From Chthoniobacter flavus (GTDB lineage Bacteria > Verrucomicrobiota > Verrucomicrobiia > Chthoniobacterales > CAKUMP01), in contig DYRR01000004.1 in NCBI GenBank assembly GCA_020718605.1, positions 1-35,268 on the forward strand: 35,268 bases of DNA. The letters are read 5' to 3'. Both the position numbers and the translations under genes were made by a program. Under the pieces are notes generated by a model, which saw only the letters and a program-made list of their open reading frames with translations, was not told the DNA's origin and did not search any database. Below, one piece after another: positions 1 to 8,744 of this stretch; within the stretch, counting starts at the first letter, position 1, and every line of letters begins with the position of its first letter.

Positions 1-2
1 CC

Positions 3-92
3 TACATCCGCGCCTTCCACAGGATTTTCCGCTGTCCGCCCCAGGAATACCGCAGGGCACGCCTCGACGAGACCGGTAAACGCGAAAGATAA
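3..92 (+). CDS. C-terminal end of an AraC-family transcriptional regulator (truncated by window edge)
   Basis: Frame from base 3 reads YIRAFHRIFRCPPQEYRRARLDETGKRER*, resembling the AraC HTH C-terminal signature (F.R.F....G.SP.EYR). Confidence 0.55.
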   Translation, partial: YIRAFHRIFRCPPQEYRRARLDETGKRER

Positions 93-155
93 AAGGTGCC
101 GGGCCTGCAATCCCCCTCTCCCTCCCGCGCGAGAGGGCGAGGAAAAGTTCTCCAT

Positions 156-862
156 ATGAAAAAGATCAACCAATCCGAAATCAACGACGTCGCGTGGCGC
201 GCCTGCGACACTTTCCGGGGCGTCGTCGATGCCGAAAATTATCGGAACTACATCCTCGTGATGCTCTTCTGGAAATACATGTCCGACTGGCAAAGCTGCT
301 CGCGCCGAAGAAGGCTCAGACCATCTGCGACCCCTCCTGCGGCTCCGGCTCCTTGCTCATCAAAGTCGGCCGTCAGGCCGATGAGCGGGACTTCGCCCTC
401 TTCGGCCAGGAGATGAATGGCACCACCCATGCCCTCTGCCGCATGAACATGTTCCTGCACGGCATGGACAACTTCCGCATCGAGTGGGGAGACACCCTGC
501 GGAATCCCCGCCTCACCGAGCACGACCAGATCATGAGGAAAATTTACTGGAGGCCGTCATCGGCCTGTCGGCCAATCTCTTCTTCGGCACCGGCATCCCC
601 GCCGCCATTCTGATCTTCAATAAAGCCCGGACCACGGGCGATGTTCTCTTCATCGACGCCTCCCGTGAGTATAGGGAGGCCAAGAACCAGAACATCCTCA
701 CCGACGAGCACGTCCAGAAGATCGTGAGCACCTACGCGGCCTTCCAGATCGTGGAAAAATACGCCTACCGCGCCATCCCGCAGGAGATCGCCGACAACGA
801 CTTCAACCTCAATATCCCCCGCTACGTCGATACCTTCGAAGAAGAGGCCGAGATTGACCTGA
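156..862 (+). pseudogene. hsdM: Type I restriction-modification DNA methyltransferase HsdM, decayed by internal deletions
   Basis: MKKINQSEINDVAWRACDTFRGVVDAENYRNYILVMLFWKYMSDW (frame 3), then KLLAPKKAQTICDPSCGSGSLLIKV...FALFGQEMNGTTHALCRMNMFLHGMDNFRIEWGDTL (frame 2), then ENLLEAVIGLSANLFFGTGIPAAILIFNKAR...DNDFNLNIPRYVDTFEEEAEIDL (frame 1). The segment between N-terminus and motif I, and the NPPF segment, are missing. Confidence 0.88.
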
Positions 863-1287
863 TTTCATCTCCTTCGAACGTCTTCGAAAAACTCAAGCGT
901 GTAAACGAACACGGCTCTGAAACATGGTCTGCCCGTGAGTTGGCAAAAATCCTCGAATACTCGGAATTCCGCCACTTCCTGCCTGTCATCGCCAAAGCCA
1001 GGGAAGCCTGTGAGAAGAGCGGACACAAGATCCAGGACCATTTCGAGGAAATGCTCGATATGGTCGAAATCGGCTCCGGTGCCCAGCGCCCGGTGGAGAA
1101 CTGGCTCCTCTCCCGCTACGCCTGCTACCTTGTCATTCAGAATGCGGACCCGTCAAAACCACTCGTTGCTTTGGGGCAGACCTACTTTGCTGTTCAGACC
1201 CGCCGCCAGGAGCTGACCGATGCCGATGCCGTCAAGGAGGAAAAGATGCGCCTCCTGCTGCGGGATGAGATGCTGGGACAAGCGTGA
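863..1287 (+). pseudogene. dinD: DinD (DNA damage-inducible protein D) domain, fused in frame to the HsdM remnant and C-terminally truncated
   Basis: FEKLKRVNEHGSETWSARELAKILEYSEFRHFLPVIAKAREACEKSGHKIQDHFEEMLDMVEIGSGAQRPVENWLLSRYACYLVIQNADPSKPLVALGQTYFAVQTRRQEL is DinD-like; ORF 484-1287 reads through from HsdM. Confidence 0.8.
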
Positions 1288-1807
1288 CAGGAATCGACCG
1301 GCCAGCCGCAACCCACGAAGTTGGCGTGCTGAAGGTGAGTGCCATTTCACAGGGAAAGTTTAAGAAGTTCGAGCCGGTGTCCGAGGGTGCCCGTCGTCCG
1401 GTGACGCGGTACCTGAGCCGTGCCCTGCTAAAGAGCATCCGCCATACCGAGTTGCACGACTTGCGGAATCCGTTCCCAGAGGTCCTGAACGATTTGTCCT
1501 GTGACGACTACTACGGCGTGGTGGCCGAGCTGCACGATGCGCTGGAGCTTTACAGCAGCCTCGAAGGCAAGTTCGACGCTGAAGATCTGGAAGACACGAT
1601 TAATCGCCCACATCCTTTTATGAGGCGGTTTTCAACGACAGCGTCCTGAACAATCCGTTTGTGCCGGCCGGCGTGGCCCCTGTGGACGCGCAGCACCTGC
1701 GCGAGGTGGCCCACGCGACGCCGGTCCAGCAGGGCCGGGGCGGCAACATCATCCACGTCAACTTTTCCGACGAAAAGGAGCCCGCCGCAAAGGCGGTCGG
1801 AGAATAG
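1284..1807 (+). pseudogene. HsdS fragment (HEVGVLKVSAISQGKF) joined to an unidentified remnant, frameshifted near 1610
   Basis: HEVGVLKVSAISQGKFKKFEP resembles the start of an HsdS TRD. Downstream ...ELHDALELYSSLEGKFDAEDLEDTIN continues only in another frame as SFYEAVFNDSVLNNPFVPAGVAPVDAQHLREVAHATPVQQGRGGNIIHVNFSDEKEPAAKAVGE*, implying a frameshift. Confidence 0.5.
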
Positions 1808-1819
1808 CGGATACCCCTG

Positions 1820-2425
1820 TCAGGCCAGGGCCTTCAAGGCCAGGCGGACGAGGTCTTCGCTGGCGACGGTCGGGTCGGCCTGTGCGGCGGCGGATTTTAC
1901 GGCTTTGTGTGCTTCCACCTGTTTGTAGCCCAGGGAGATGAGCGCCAGTACGGCGTCGTTGATGTGCCGGTCGGCTTCACTCGGGGCATGGGCGGCACTG
2001 GCGGCCTCCCACGCGGCGGCCACCCCCACTTTGTCCTTGAGCTCCAGCACGACGCGTTCTGCGGTCTTTTTTCCGAGCCCGCTTATTTTGGAAAGGGACG
2101 CGACATCGGAATCCACCACGCATCCTTTGAAGCGGGTGACGGTCATGCCGCTGAGCACGGCCAGGGCGAGTTTGGGACCGACGCCGCTCACATGGTTGAC
2201 GAGCAGGCGGAACAGGTCGCGTTCCTCGGTCGAGGCAAATCCGTAGAGGATGTGGGCGTCCTCGCGCACGGCGAGATGGGTGAGGAGCTTGACCTGGCCG
2301 CCCGGCGCGGGCAGTTTGTCGAACGTGGAAAGCGGGATCAGCACCCGATAACCGATGCCGCCGACCTGCACCACCACCTGGGTGGGCCATGCTTCCGCCA
2401 GAATACCGTCGAGAAACGCGATCAT
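1820..2425 (-). CDS. ruvA: Holliday junction branch migration protein RuvA
   Basis: MIAFLDGILAEAWPTQVVVQVGGIGYRVLIP...LLTHLAVREDAHILYGFASTEERDLFRLLVNHVSGVGPKLALAVLSGM...ISGLGKKTAERVVLELKDKV; HhH motifs and RuvA C-terminal domain; 201 aa from ATG at 2425. Confidence 0.95.
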   Translation of the reverse strand: MIAFLDGILAEAWPTQVVVQVGGIGYRVLIPLSTFDKLPAPGGQVKLLTHLAVREDAHILYGFASTEERDLFRLLVNHVSGVGPKLALAVLSGMTVTRFKGCVVDSDVASLSKISGLGKKTAERVVLELKDKVGVAAAWEAASAAHAPSEADRHINDAVLALISLGYKQVEAHKAVKSAAAQADPTVASEDLVRLALKALA

Positions 2426-2435
2426 TTGACGCACC

Positions 2436-3116
2436 ATGTCCGAAACAATAAAAAACATCAATCGCGCAGTGCGCCCCTCGGGGCGGCTTCGGGCACGTCT
2501 CCTTGTTGCCTGTGTTCTGCTGGTTGTGCGCATGGATGCGCGGGCCCAGCAACCCAGGGTGGAAATCCCAACCTGGCTGGACCCCGACCGCTGGTGTCTG
2601 CAAATGCAGCCCGGATTCCTGCGCCCGCCGGTCTTTCGAAAAATCCCCGGCGCCAAAACCACGGTGGTCGCGGCCGGCACCCTGGGAAGTGAAGGCGGGC
2701 CGCGGGACCTTGCGGCGGCGGAGTTCCGCACTCTTGGAGTGGATTGGGCCGGTTTTTCAGCGCGGGCGGGTGTCAATGCCGATGCGTTGCTGGCACAGAT
2801 CGAGCCGGAATTTTTCCGGGACAAACACGGTTCCATCACGCACGCCCGGCTCCAATCCGACAAACCCTTTGCGGCATTGGTGGTGTTTGCGCCCGGATTC
2901 GGCCGGCGGTTTGAGGACACTCTGGGTCCCGATCCGCTCGTGGCGGTGCCCAACCGGTCCACCGTGTTTGTGTTTCCCAGGCTTGCGGGACCGCACGAGG
3001 CATTCGGGGAGACCGTACTGTCGTTGTATAAAAACTCGGCCTATCCGGCCAGCCTGGAAATTTTCGAATGGCAACCAGAAGGCTTGCGGGCGATGGGCAC
3101 TTATGGCGATGATTGA
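2436..3116 (+). CDS. Conserved hypothetical secreted protein
   Basis: 226 aa ORF with hydrophobic N-terminal segment (RLLVACVLLVVRMDARAQ), 6 nt upstream of the alkaline phosphatase gene; N-terminus overlaps the ruvA start head to head. Confidence 0.6.
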   Translation: MSETIKNINRAVRPSGRLRARLLVACVLLVVRMDARAQQPRVEIPTWLDPDRWCLQMQPGFLRPPVFRKIPGAKTTVVAAGTLGSEGGPRDLAAAEFRTLGVDWAGFSARAGVNADALLAQIEPEFFRDKHGSITHARLQSDKPFAALVVFAPGFGRRFEDTLGPDPLVAVPNRSTVFVFPRLAGPHEAFGETVLSLYKNSAYPASLEIFEWQPEGLRAMGTYGDD

Positions 3117-3122
3117 GGCTCC

Positions 3123-4421
3123 ATGAAATTTCTATTGTCCGCTCTGGTCCTTCTCGCCACCTGTCCCCTGTGCGCCGGGGCACCGCCCGCCCCGGGCAGC
3201 GTGATTTTCATCCATCCCGACGGAAGCGGTCTGGGAATGTGGAACGCCCTGCGCATCCATCGCCATGGACCGGATGGCATGACCGAATGGGACAAACTCC
3301 CCCGCACCGCCTTCTATCGCGGACATCTCCGGGACAGCCTCGGGGCCACCTCCCATGCCGGCGCCACCATTCATGCCTACGGCGTGAAAGTTCAGCGCGA
3401 TTCCTTCGGCAAGGACGGCAAAAAATCCCTTCAAAGTGCTTCCGGGTTCGACGGAAGTCTCATGCACGAAGCCATCGCGCGCGGTCTGCCGGTGGGCATG
3501 GTGCAGAGCGGGCACCTTGCCGAGCCCGGCACGGCGGCATTCCTGGCCCGGGTGGACCAGCGCAAGGAGGAGCAGGAGATCGTGCGCCAACTCATCGAGA
3601 GCGGGGCCGATGTGATCCTCGGCGGGGGCGAAGTGCTGTTTCTTCCCGAAGGCGTGCCGGGCCGCCATGGAAAACCCGGGGTGCGCGGGGACGGACTCGA
3701 TCTGTTTGCCAGGGCGCGCGAACTCGGATACCGGGTGGTTTTCAACAGGGATGAGCTTGCCGCCCTTCCCGACGATGCCGGCAAAGTGCTGGGCGTCTTC
3801 GCTTCCGGGCACACCTTCAACGACGTTTCCGAGGAGGAACTCGTCCGCTGCGGGCAAGTTCCCTACCCGGCGGAAATGCCCACACTGGCGGAGATGACAA
3901 CCGCCGCGCTGCGGTTGCTGGCCGCCCGGAACAAGCCGTTTTTTCTCGTGGTCGAGGAGGAGGGAACCGACAACTTTGCAAACACCCAGAATGCATCGGG
4001 CACGCTCGAAGCGCTGGCCCGGGCCGATGCCGCCATCGGAGTGGCCCGCGCGTTTGTGGAAAAGCATCCGCGCACCCTCATGGCCACCGCAGCGGACAGC
4101 GACGCCTCGGGTTTCTGTCTTCTCGACGCGGCGTCCTGGCTTGGGACCGCGAAAAAACTTGGCCAGCCGGAAGTGTTGCCCGCCGTCACGGATCTCGGCG
4201 CCCCGTTCGATGGCAGGGCGGGAGCGGGTGGCGAACCGTTCGTATCCGGTCCCGACAAGAACGGGCGGACCTTCCCCTTTGGCATCGCGTGGACGACCGG
4301 ACTGGACAACTTCGGCGCGGTCGTTTCACGCGCCGGGGGTTACCGTTCGGAGGAATGGCCCGTCCATCTCGACAACACCGCCCTGTTCGGCATTTTTCGC
4401 GCGACCCTTTTTGGGGAGTGA
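3123..4421 (+). CDS. Alkaline phosphatase superfamily protein (divergent PhoA-like), secreted
   Basis: Signal peptide MKFLLSALVLLATCPLCAGAPP; VIFIHPDGSGLGMWNALR metal-site Asp motif; ATSHAGATIHAYGVKV nucleophile region; ADVILGGG; VEEEGTDNFANTQNASGTLEALARAD; C-terminal WPVHLDNTALFGI. Confidence 0.8.
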   Translation: MKFLLSALVLLATCPLCAGAPPAPGSVIFIHPDGSGLGMWNALRIHRHGPDGMTEWDKLPRTAFYRGHLRDSLGATSHAGATIHAYGVKVQRDSFGKDGKKSLQSASGFDGSLMHEAIARGLPVGMVQSGHLAEPGTAAFLARVDQRKEEQEIVRQLIESGADVILGGGEVLFLPEGVPGRHGKPGVRGDGLDLFARARELGYRVVFNRDELAALPDDAGKVLGVFASGHTFNDVSEEELVRCGQVPYPAEMPTLAEMTTAALRLLAARNKPFFLVVEEEGTDNFANTQNASGTLEALARADAAIGVARAFVEKHPRTLMATAADSDASGFCLLDAASWLGTAKKLGQPEVLPAVTDLGAPFDGRAGAGGEPFVSGPDKNGRTFPFGIAWTTGLDNFGAVVSRAGGYRSEEWPVHLDNTALFGIFRATLFGE

Positions 4422-4487
4422 CTTGGCCGCTCCCGCCGTTCCATCTGCGGCGTCTTCCGACACAAACCCCGGATTTTATTCATCAAA

Positions 4488-5453
4488 GTGGCCCCGCTCA
4501 CCCTGCTTTGGATCCTGTTTGCCGTGATTGTCGTCGTGGTGTCGGCCCTCGATCTTTTCGTGATCACCCACCGGCACTCACCGGTCGGGGTGGCATCGGC
4601 GCTGCGATGGACCGGGTTGTGGGTGACAGTGGCGCTGGGTTTCGGGGCGCTCGTCTATCTGCTCCATCCGCGCGGACACGAACTGGCCATGCTCTATGTC
4701 GCGGGCTACCTCACGGAATACTCCCTGTCGGTGGACAACCTTTTCGTGTTCATTCTCATTTTCTCGCTCATGGGAGTTCACGAAGAGGCCCAACCCAAAC
4801 TCATCAAACTCGGGATCTATCTCTCCATTGTCCTGCGCATCCTTTTTATTCTGTTCGGCATCGCGCTCATTCACCAGTTCCACTGGCTGATCTATCTTTT
4901 CGGTCTGCTGCTCATCTGGACCGCCTGGAAAATGCTCGTGGCGGATGAAAACGAGCAGGTCAGGCCCGAGAACAATATTTTCCACAAACTGGCGTCGAAA
5001 TTTCTCCCGATCCACGAAGTCCCACCGGAGAGCCGCCGCCTGGCCATCCGGCACGGGGGCCGCTGGTACGTCACCCCGCTCTTTCTGGTCTTTCTTGTCA
5101 TCGGCAGCACCGACATTCTTTTCGCCCTCGACTCGATCCCGGCGATCATGGGCATCAGTCAGGATCCTTTTGTGGTCCTCACGTCCAACATCTTTGCGGT
5201 GCTCGGGCTCAACTCGTTGTTTTTCGCGCTCCGGGGGGTCATGGGCATGTTCAAGTTCCTCAAGCACGGGGTCAGCGTGATCCTGTTCTTCATCGGGGCA
5301 AAAATGATTGCCGGGGCCTGCCATCCCGTTGAAGAATGGTTCAAGCAGCACGCGTTTGTTTCACTCGTCGTTATTGCAACCGTGCTGATTGTTTCCATCA
5401 TCCTTTCCATCTGGCACACCCGCACCTATCCCACCCCTCCCAATCATGAATAA
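4488..5453 (+). CDS. TerC family integral membrane protein
   Basis: Polytopic 321 aa; YLTEYSLSVDNLFVFILIF, VFLVIGSTDILFALDSIPAIMGISQDPFVVLTSNIFAVLGLNSLFFAL are TerC signatures; GTG start. Confidence 0.93.
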   Translation: MAPLTLLWILFAVIVVVVSALDLFVITHRHSPVGVASALRWTGLWVTVALGFGALVYLLHPRGHELAMLYVAGYLTEYSLSVDNLFVFILIFSLMGVHEEAQPKLIKLGIYLSIVLRILFILFGIALIHQFHWLIYLFGLLLIWTAWKMLVADENEQVRPENNIFHKLASKFLPIHEVPPESRRLAIRHGGRWYVTPLFLVFLVIGSTDILFALDSIPAIMGISQDPFVVLTSNIFAVLGLNSLFFALRGVMGMFKFLKHGVSVILFFIGAKMIAGACHPVEEWFKQHAFVSLVVIATVLIVSIILSIWHTRTYPTPPNHE

Positions 5454-5589
5454 CCTTACATTTGGCCTCACCATGCTGGTCGTCGGCATGGGCGGCACCC
5501 TGGCCACTCTGCTTTTGATCACGGTTTTGATCCGTGTGCTGGTGGCGTGTTTTCCGGTCCGCCCCGAACATCCGGATGGCGGAAAATGA
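5446..5589 (+). CDS. oadG: Minimal OadG-like gamma subunit of a sodium-translocating decarboxylase (47 aa)
   Basis: MNNLTFGLTMLVVGMGGTLATLLLITVLIRVLVACF, single TM OadG-like; overlaps terC stop and oadB start. Confidence 0.68.
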   Translation: MNNLTFGLTMLVVGMGGTLATLLLITVLIRVLVACFPVRPEHPDGGK

Positions 5590-6752
5590 TCGAGACAATG
5601 CTGCAAGCGATGGAGTCCCTGTTTGAGGGCGTCCGGTTTCTGGGCACGCAGGGTCTTCCCAATGTGATCATGATCGCCGTGGCCGGAATCATGTTCTGGC
5701 TCGCGGCCGGAAAGGGCGTCGAGCCGCTTCTCCTGCTGCCGATCGCCTTCGGCTGTCTGCTGGTGAATCTTCCGCTCAGCGAGGTGATGGCCGCCGATGG
5801 CGTGTTGAAAACGCTCTACGATTTCGGGATCGGCAATGAGCTGTTCCCCCTGCTGATTTTTGTCGGCATCGGGTCGATGACCGATTTTACCCCACTCCTG
5901 GCCAACCCGCGCCTGCTGCTGTTCGGCGCGGCCGGTCAGCTCGGGATCTTCATCACGCTCATGCTGGCCCTGGCGCTGGGCTTTTCCAAGGAAGAGGCGG
6001 TATCCGTGGCGGCGATCGGCGCCTGTGACGGGCCGACCGTCATTTACGTGTCCAACATGTTCGCCGGCCTGGACAAAATTCCGACCGCAATGGTCGGGGC
6101 GCTGGCCGTGGCCGCATACTCCTACATGGCACTCGTGCCCGTGATCCAGCCGCCCATCATGCGGCTGCTCACCACGCGCAGGGAGAGGGAGGTGAAGATG
6201 CCCAGCCCGAAGGGTCAGATCTCCCGAACGGCACTCATCGCGTTCCCCATTGTGGTGACGATTCTCACCGGTATCGTGGCTCCCAAGGGGCTTCCTTTGA
6301 TGGGGATGATCATGCTCGGCAACTTCATGAAAATGACCGGGGTGGTTCCCCGGCTCTCGCACGCCGCCGAGAATGAGATCGCCAACATCGCCACCCTTTT
6401 CCTGGGACTGGCCATCGGTGGCACCATGGCGGGGTCGCAGTTTTTGACGCGCGAAACGCTGATGGTGTTCGGGTTGGGGCTGGTCGCGATCACCATCGAC
6501 ACTGTGGGGGGCGTCCTGCTTGGAAAAATCTGGTATCTTCTTTCGGGAGGAAAAGTGAACCCGCTGGTGGGGGCGTCCGGCATTTCGGCATATCCGATGG
6601 CGGCCCGGCTCGTGCAAAGCGAGGGGCAGCGCTGGAACAAGCAGAACTTCCTGCTCATGCACGCCATGGCCGCCAATACCGGCGGCCAGATCGGCTCGGT
6701 GATGGCCGCCGCCATCATGCTTTCGATCCTCAAGGGAATGGGAATCATCTGA
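5586..6752 (+). CDS. oadB: Sodium ion-translocating decarboxylase subunit beta (OadB family)
   Basis: [90 protein letters not shown]. Confidence 0.93.
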   Translation: MIETMLQAMESLFEGVRFLGTQGLPNVIMIAVAGIMFWLAAGKGVEPLLLLPIAFGCLLVNLPLSEVMAADGVLKTLYDFGIGNELFPLLIFVGIGSMTDFTPLLANPRLLLFGAAGQLGIFITLMLALALGFSKEEAVSVAAIGACDGPTVIYVSNMFAGLDKIPTAMVGALAVAAYSYMALVPVIQPPIMRLLTTRREREVKMPSPKGQISRTALIAFPIVVTILTGIVAPKGLPLMGMIMLGNFMKMTGVVPRLSHAAENEIANIATLFLGLAIGGTMAGSQFLTRETLMVFGLGLVAITIDTVGGVLLGKIWYLLSGGKVNPLVGASGISAYPMAARLVQSEGQRWNKQNFLLMHAMAANTGGQIGSVMAAAIMLSILKGMGII

Positions 6753-6846
6753 GCGCACCCCGCACGGAACACAGGGCCTCCAAAAAAGTCCGGTGCGACT
6801 TCGGCTTTTCAAACACGTTTTTCTCTGGTTCAATGCGGGTTCTCTC

Positions 6847-8634
6847 ATGAAAAAGAAACCGGCAGCACCCAAACAATCCCCCAAGAAAATCAACCCGGCT
6901 CCCGCCGCCTGGCGCGAGTTTTCCTCGCCCATTGTGGACGGCCCCGACCGGGCGCCCAGCCGGGCAATGCTGTATCCCGTGGGGTTCAACCGGGCCGATT
7001 TCAAAAAACCGCAGGTCGGTATCGCCTCGACCTGGAGCATGGTGACCCCCTGCAACATGCATATCGACAAGCTCGCGCTGGAAAGTGCGGCGGGGGCGGA
7101 TGGGGCCGGCGGCAAGGCGGTGATCTTCAACACGATCACGGTGTCGGACGGCATCTCGATGGGCACGGAAGGCATGAAATACTCGCTCGTCTCGCGCGAG
7201 GTCATCGCGGACTCCATCGAGACGGTGGCCGGTGGCGAGGGATTCGACGGATTGGTCGCCATCGGCGGGTGTGACAAGAATATGCCGGGCAGTCTCATGG
7301 CCATCGCCCGCCTCAACCGCCCCGCAGTGTTTGTCTATGGCGGCACGATTCTTCCGGGCTGTCTTACCGGAGTGATTGCGGGCCAAAAACTCGCAAAAGA
7401 AAAAGAGGACGCACTCCGCAAACGCAAGCTGGACATTGTGTCGGTGTTCGAGGCGGTGGGCGCCCATGCCGCCGGAAAAATCGGCGATGCCGAACTCGCC
7501 GTGATTGAGGAAAACTCCATCCCGGGCGCGGGTTCCTGCGGCGGCATGTACACCGCCAACACCATGGCATCCGCCATTGAGGCGATGGGCATGAGCCTGC
7601 CCGGATCTTCGGCACAGAACGCCATCTCGCCCGAGAAACATGAGGACGCGCGCCGGGCCGGCAGGGCCGTGCTCGCCCTGCTCAAGAAGGGCATCCATCC
7701 GCGGGACATCATGACCCGCGAGGCATTTGAAAACGCCATCACGGTGGTGATTGCCCTGGGCGGATCGACCAACGCCGTGCTGCATTTGCTGGCCATCGCC
7801 CATGCGGCGGAGGTGAGGCTCTCCATCGACGACTTCACCCGGATCGGCCGCCGCGTTCCGGTGTTGTGCGACTTGAAACCCAGCGGACGTTTTTTCATGT
7901 CGGAGATGGTGTCCATCGGCGGGATCCAGCCGCTCATGAAAACCCTGCTCGCCGAAGGGTTGCTGCACGGCGACTGCCTCACCGTGACGGGACGCACGCT
8001 CCGGCAGAATCTCGTCCGGGTGAAACCCTACCCCGCCGGACAGGAAATCGTGCGCCCCTTCCGTGACCCGATCAAGGCCGACAGCCATCTGGTGATTCTC
8101 AAGGGCAACCTGGCTCCGGAAGGTGCCGTGGCAAAAATCTCCGGCAAAGAGGGGCTGCGCTTCCGCGGCAAAGCCCGGGTGTTCAATTCCGAGGAGCTTG
8201 CGATGAAGGCCATTCTCGACGGGATCGTGGTCAAGGGCGACGTGATCGTAATCCGCTACGAGGGCCCCGAAGGCGGTCCCGGCATGCGGGAAATGCTGGG
8301 ACCCACCTCCGCCGTGATGGGCAAAGGCCTCGGCAAGGACGTCGCGCTCATCACCGACGGACGATTCTCGGGCGGCAGCCACGGATTTGTGGTGGGACAC
8401 ATCACCCCCGAGGCATTCTGCGGCGGATTGTTGGCACTCGTGAAAAACGGCGATCCCATCACGATCGACGCGAGCCGGCGCCGCATCGATTTGGATCTGC
8501 CCGCCACCGAGATAAAGAAACGCGCCGCCGCATGGAAGCGACCCGCTCCGCGCTACCGCCGGGGCGTGCTCGCAAAGTTTGCAAAACTCACGCGGTCCGC
8601 CTCCGAGGGCGCCGTCACCGACGCCGGGCTTTGA
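6847..8634 (+). CDS. ilvD: Dihydroxy-acid dehydratase
   Basis: [121 protein letters not shown]. Confidence 0.96.
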   Translation: MKKKPAAPKQSPKKINPAPAAWREFSSPIVDGPDRAPSRAMLYPVGFNRADFKKPQVGIASTWSMVTPCNMHIDKLALESAAGADGAGGKAVIFNTITVSDGISMGTEGMKYSLVSREVIADSIETVAGGEGFDGLVAIGGCDKNMPGSLMAIARLNRPAVFVYGGTILPGCLTGVIAGQKLAKEKEDALRKRKLDIVSVFEAVGAHAAGKIGDAELAVIEENSIPGAGSCGGMYTANTMASAIEAMGMSLPGSSAQNAISPEKHEDARRAGRAVLALLKKGIHPRDIMTREAFENAITVVIALGGSTNAVLHLLAIAHAAEVRLSIDDFTRIGRRVPVLCDLKPSGRFFMSEMVSIGGIQPLMKTLLAEGLLHGDCLTVTGRTLRQNLVRVKPYPAGQEIVRPFRDPIKADSHLVILKGNLAPEGAVAKISGKEGLRFRGKARVFNSEELAMKAILDGIVVKGDVIVIRYEGPEGGPGMREMLGPTSAVMGKGLGKDVALITDGRFSGGSHGFVVGHITPEAFCGGLLALVKNGDPITIDASRRRIDLDLPATEIKKRAAAWKRPAPRYRRGVLAKFAKLTRSASEGAVTDAGL

Positions 8635-8655
8635 GAATTCCCACGGTGCGCGGGT

Positions 8656-8684
8656 TTGACAGACCCCGCAGCATTCACTAGCCT
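8656..8684 (+). promoter_or_regulatory. Predicted promoter TTGACA-N17-TAGCCT upstream of the first GspE/PilB ATPase
   Basis: TTGACA at 8656-8661, 17 nt spacer, TAGCCT at 8679-8684; intergenic, 60 nt ahead of GTG 8745. Confidence 0.5.
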
Positions 8685-8744
8685 GCCGTCCCACAGTCGT
8701 CCCGCCCGACTGCACCGCTTCTCCCCACCTCCCTCCTTCATACC

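Noticed and set aside
110-145. CCCTCTCCCTCCCGCGCGAGAGGGCGAGG ahead of hsdM as an ERIC-like repeat
   Set aside because: Imperfect, single copy in the window; cannot be separated from ordinary GC-rich sequence without a genome search.
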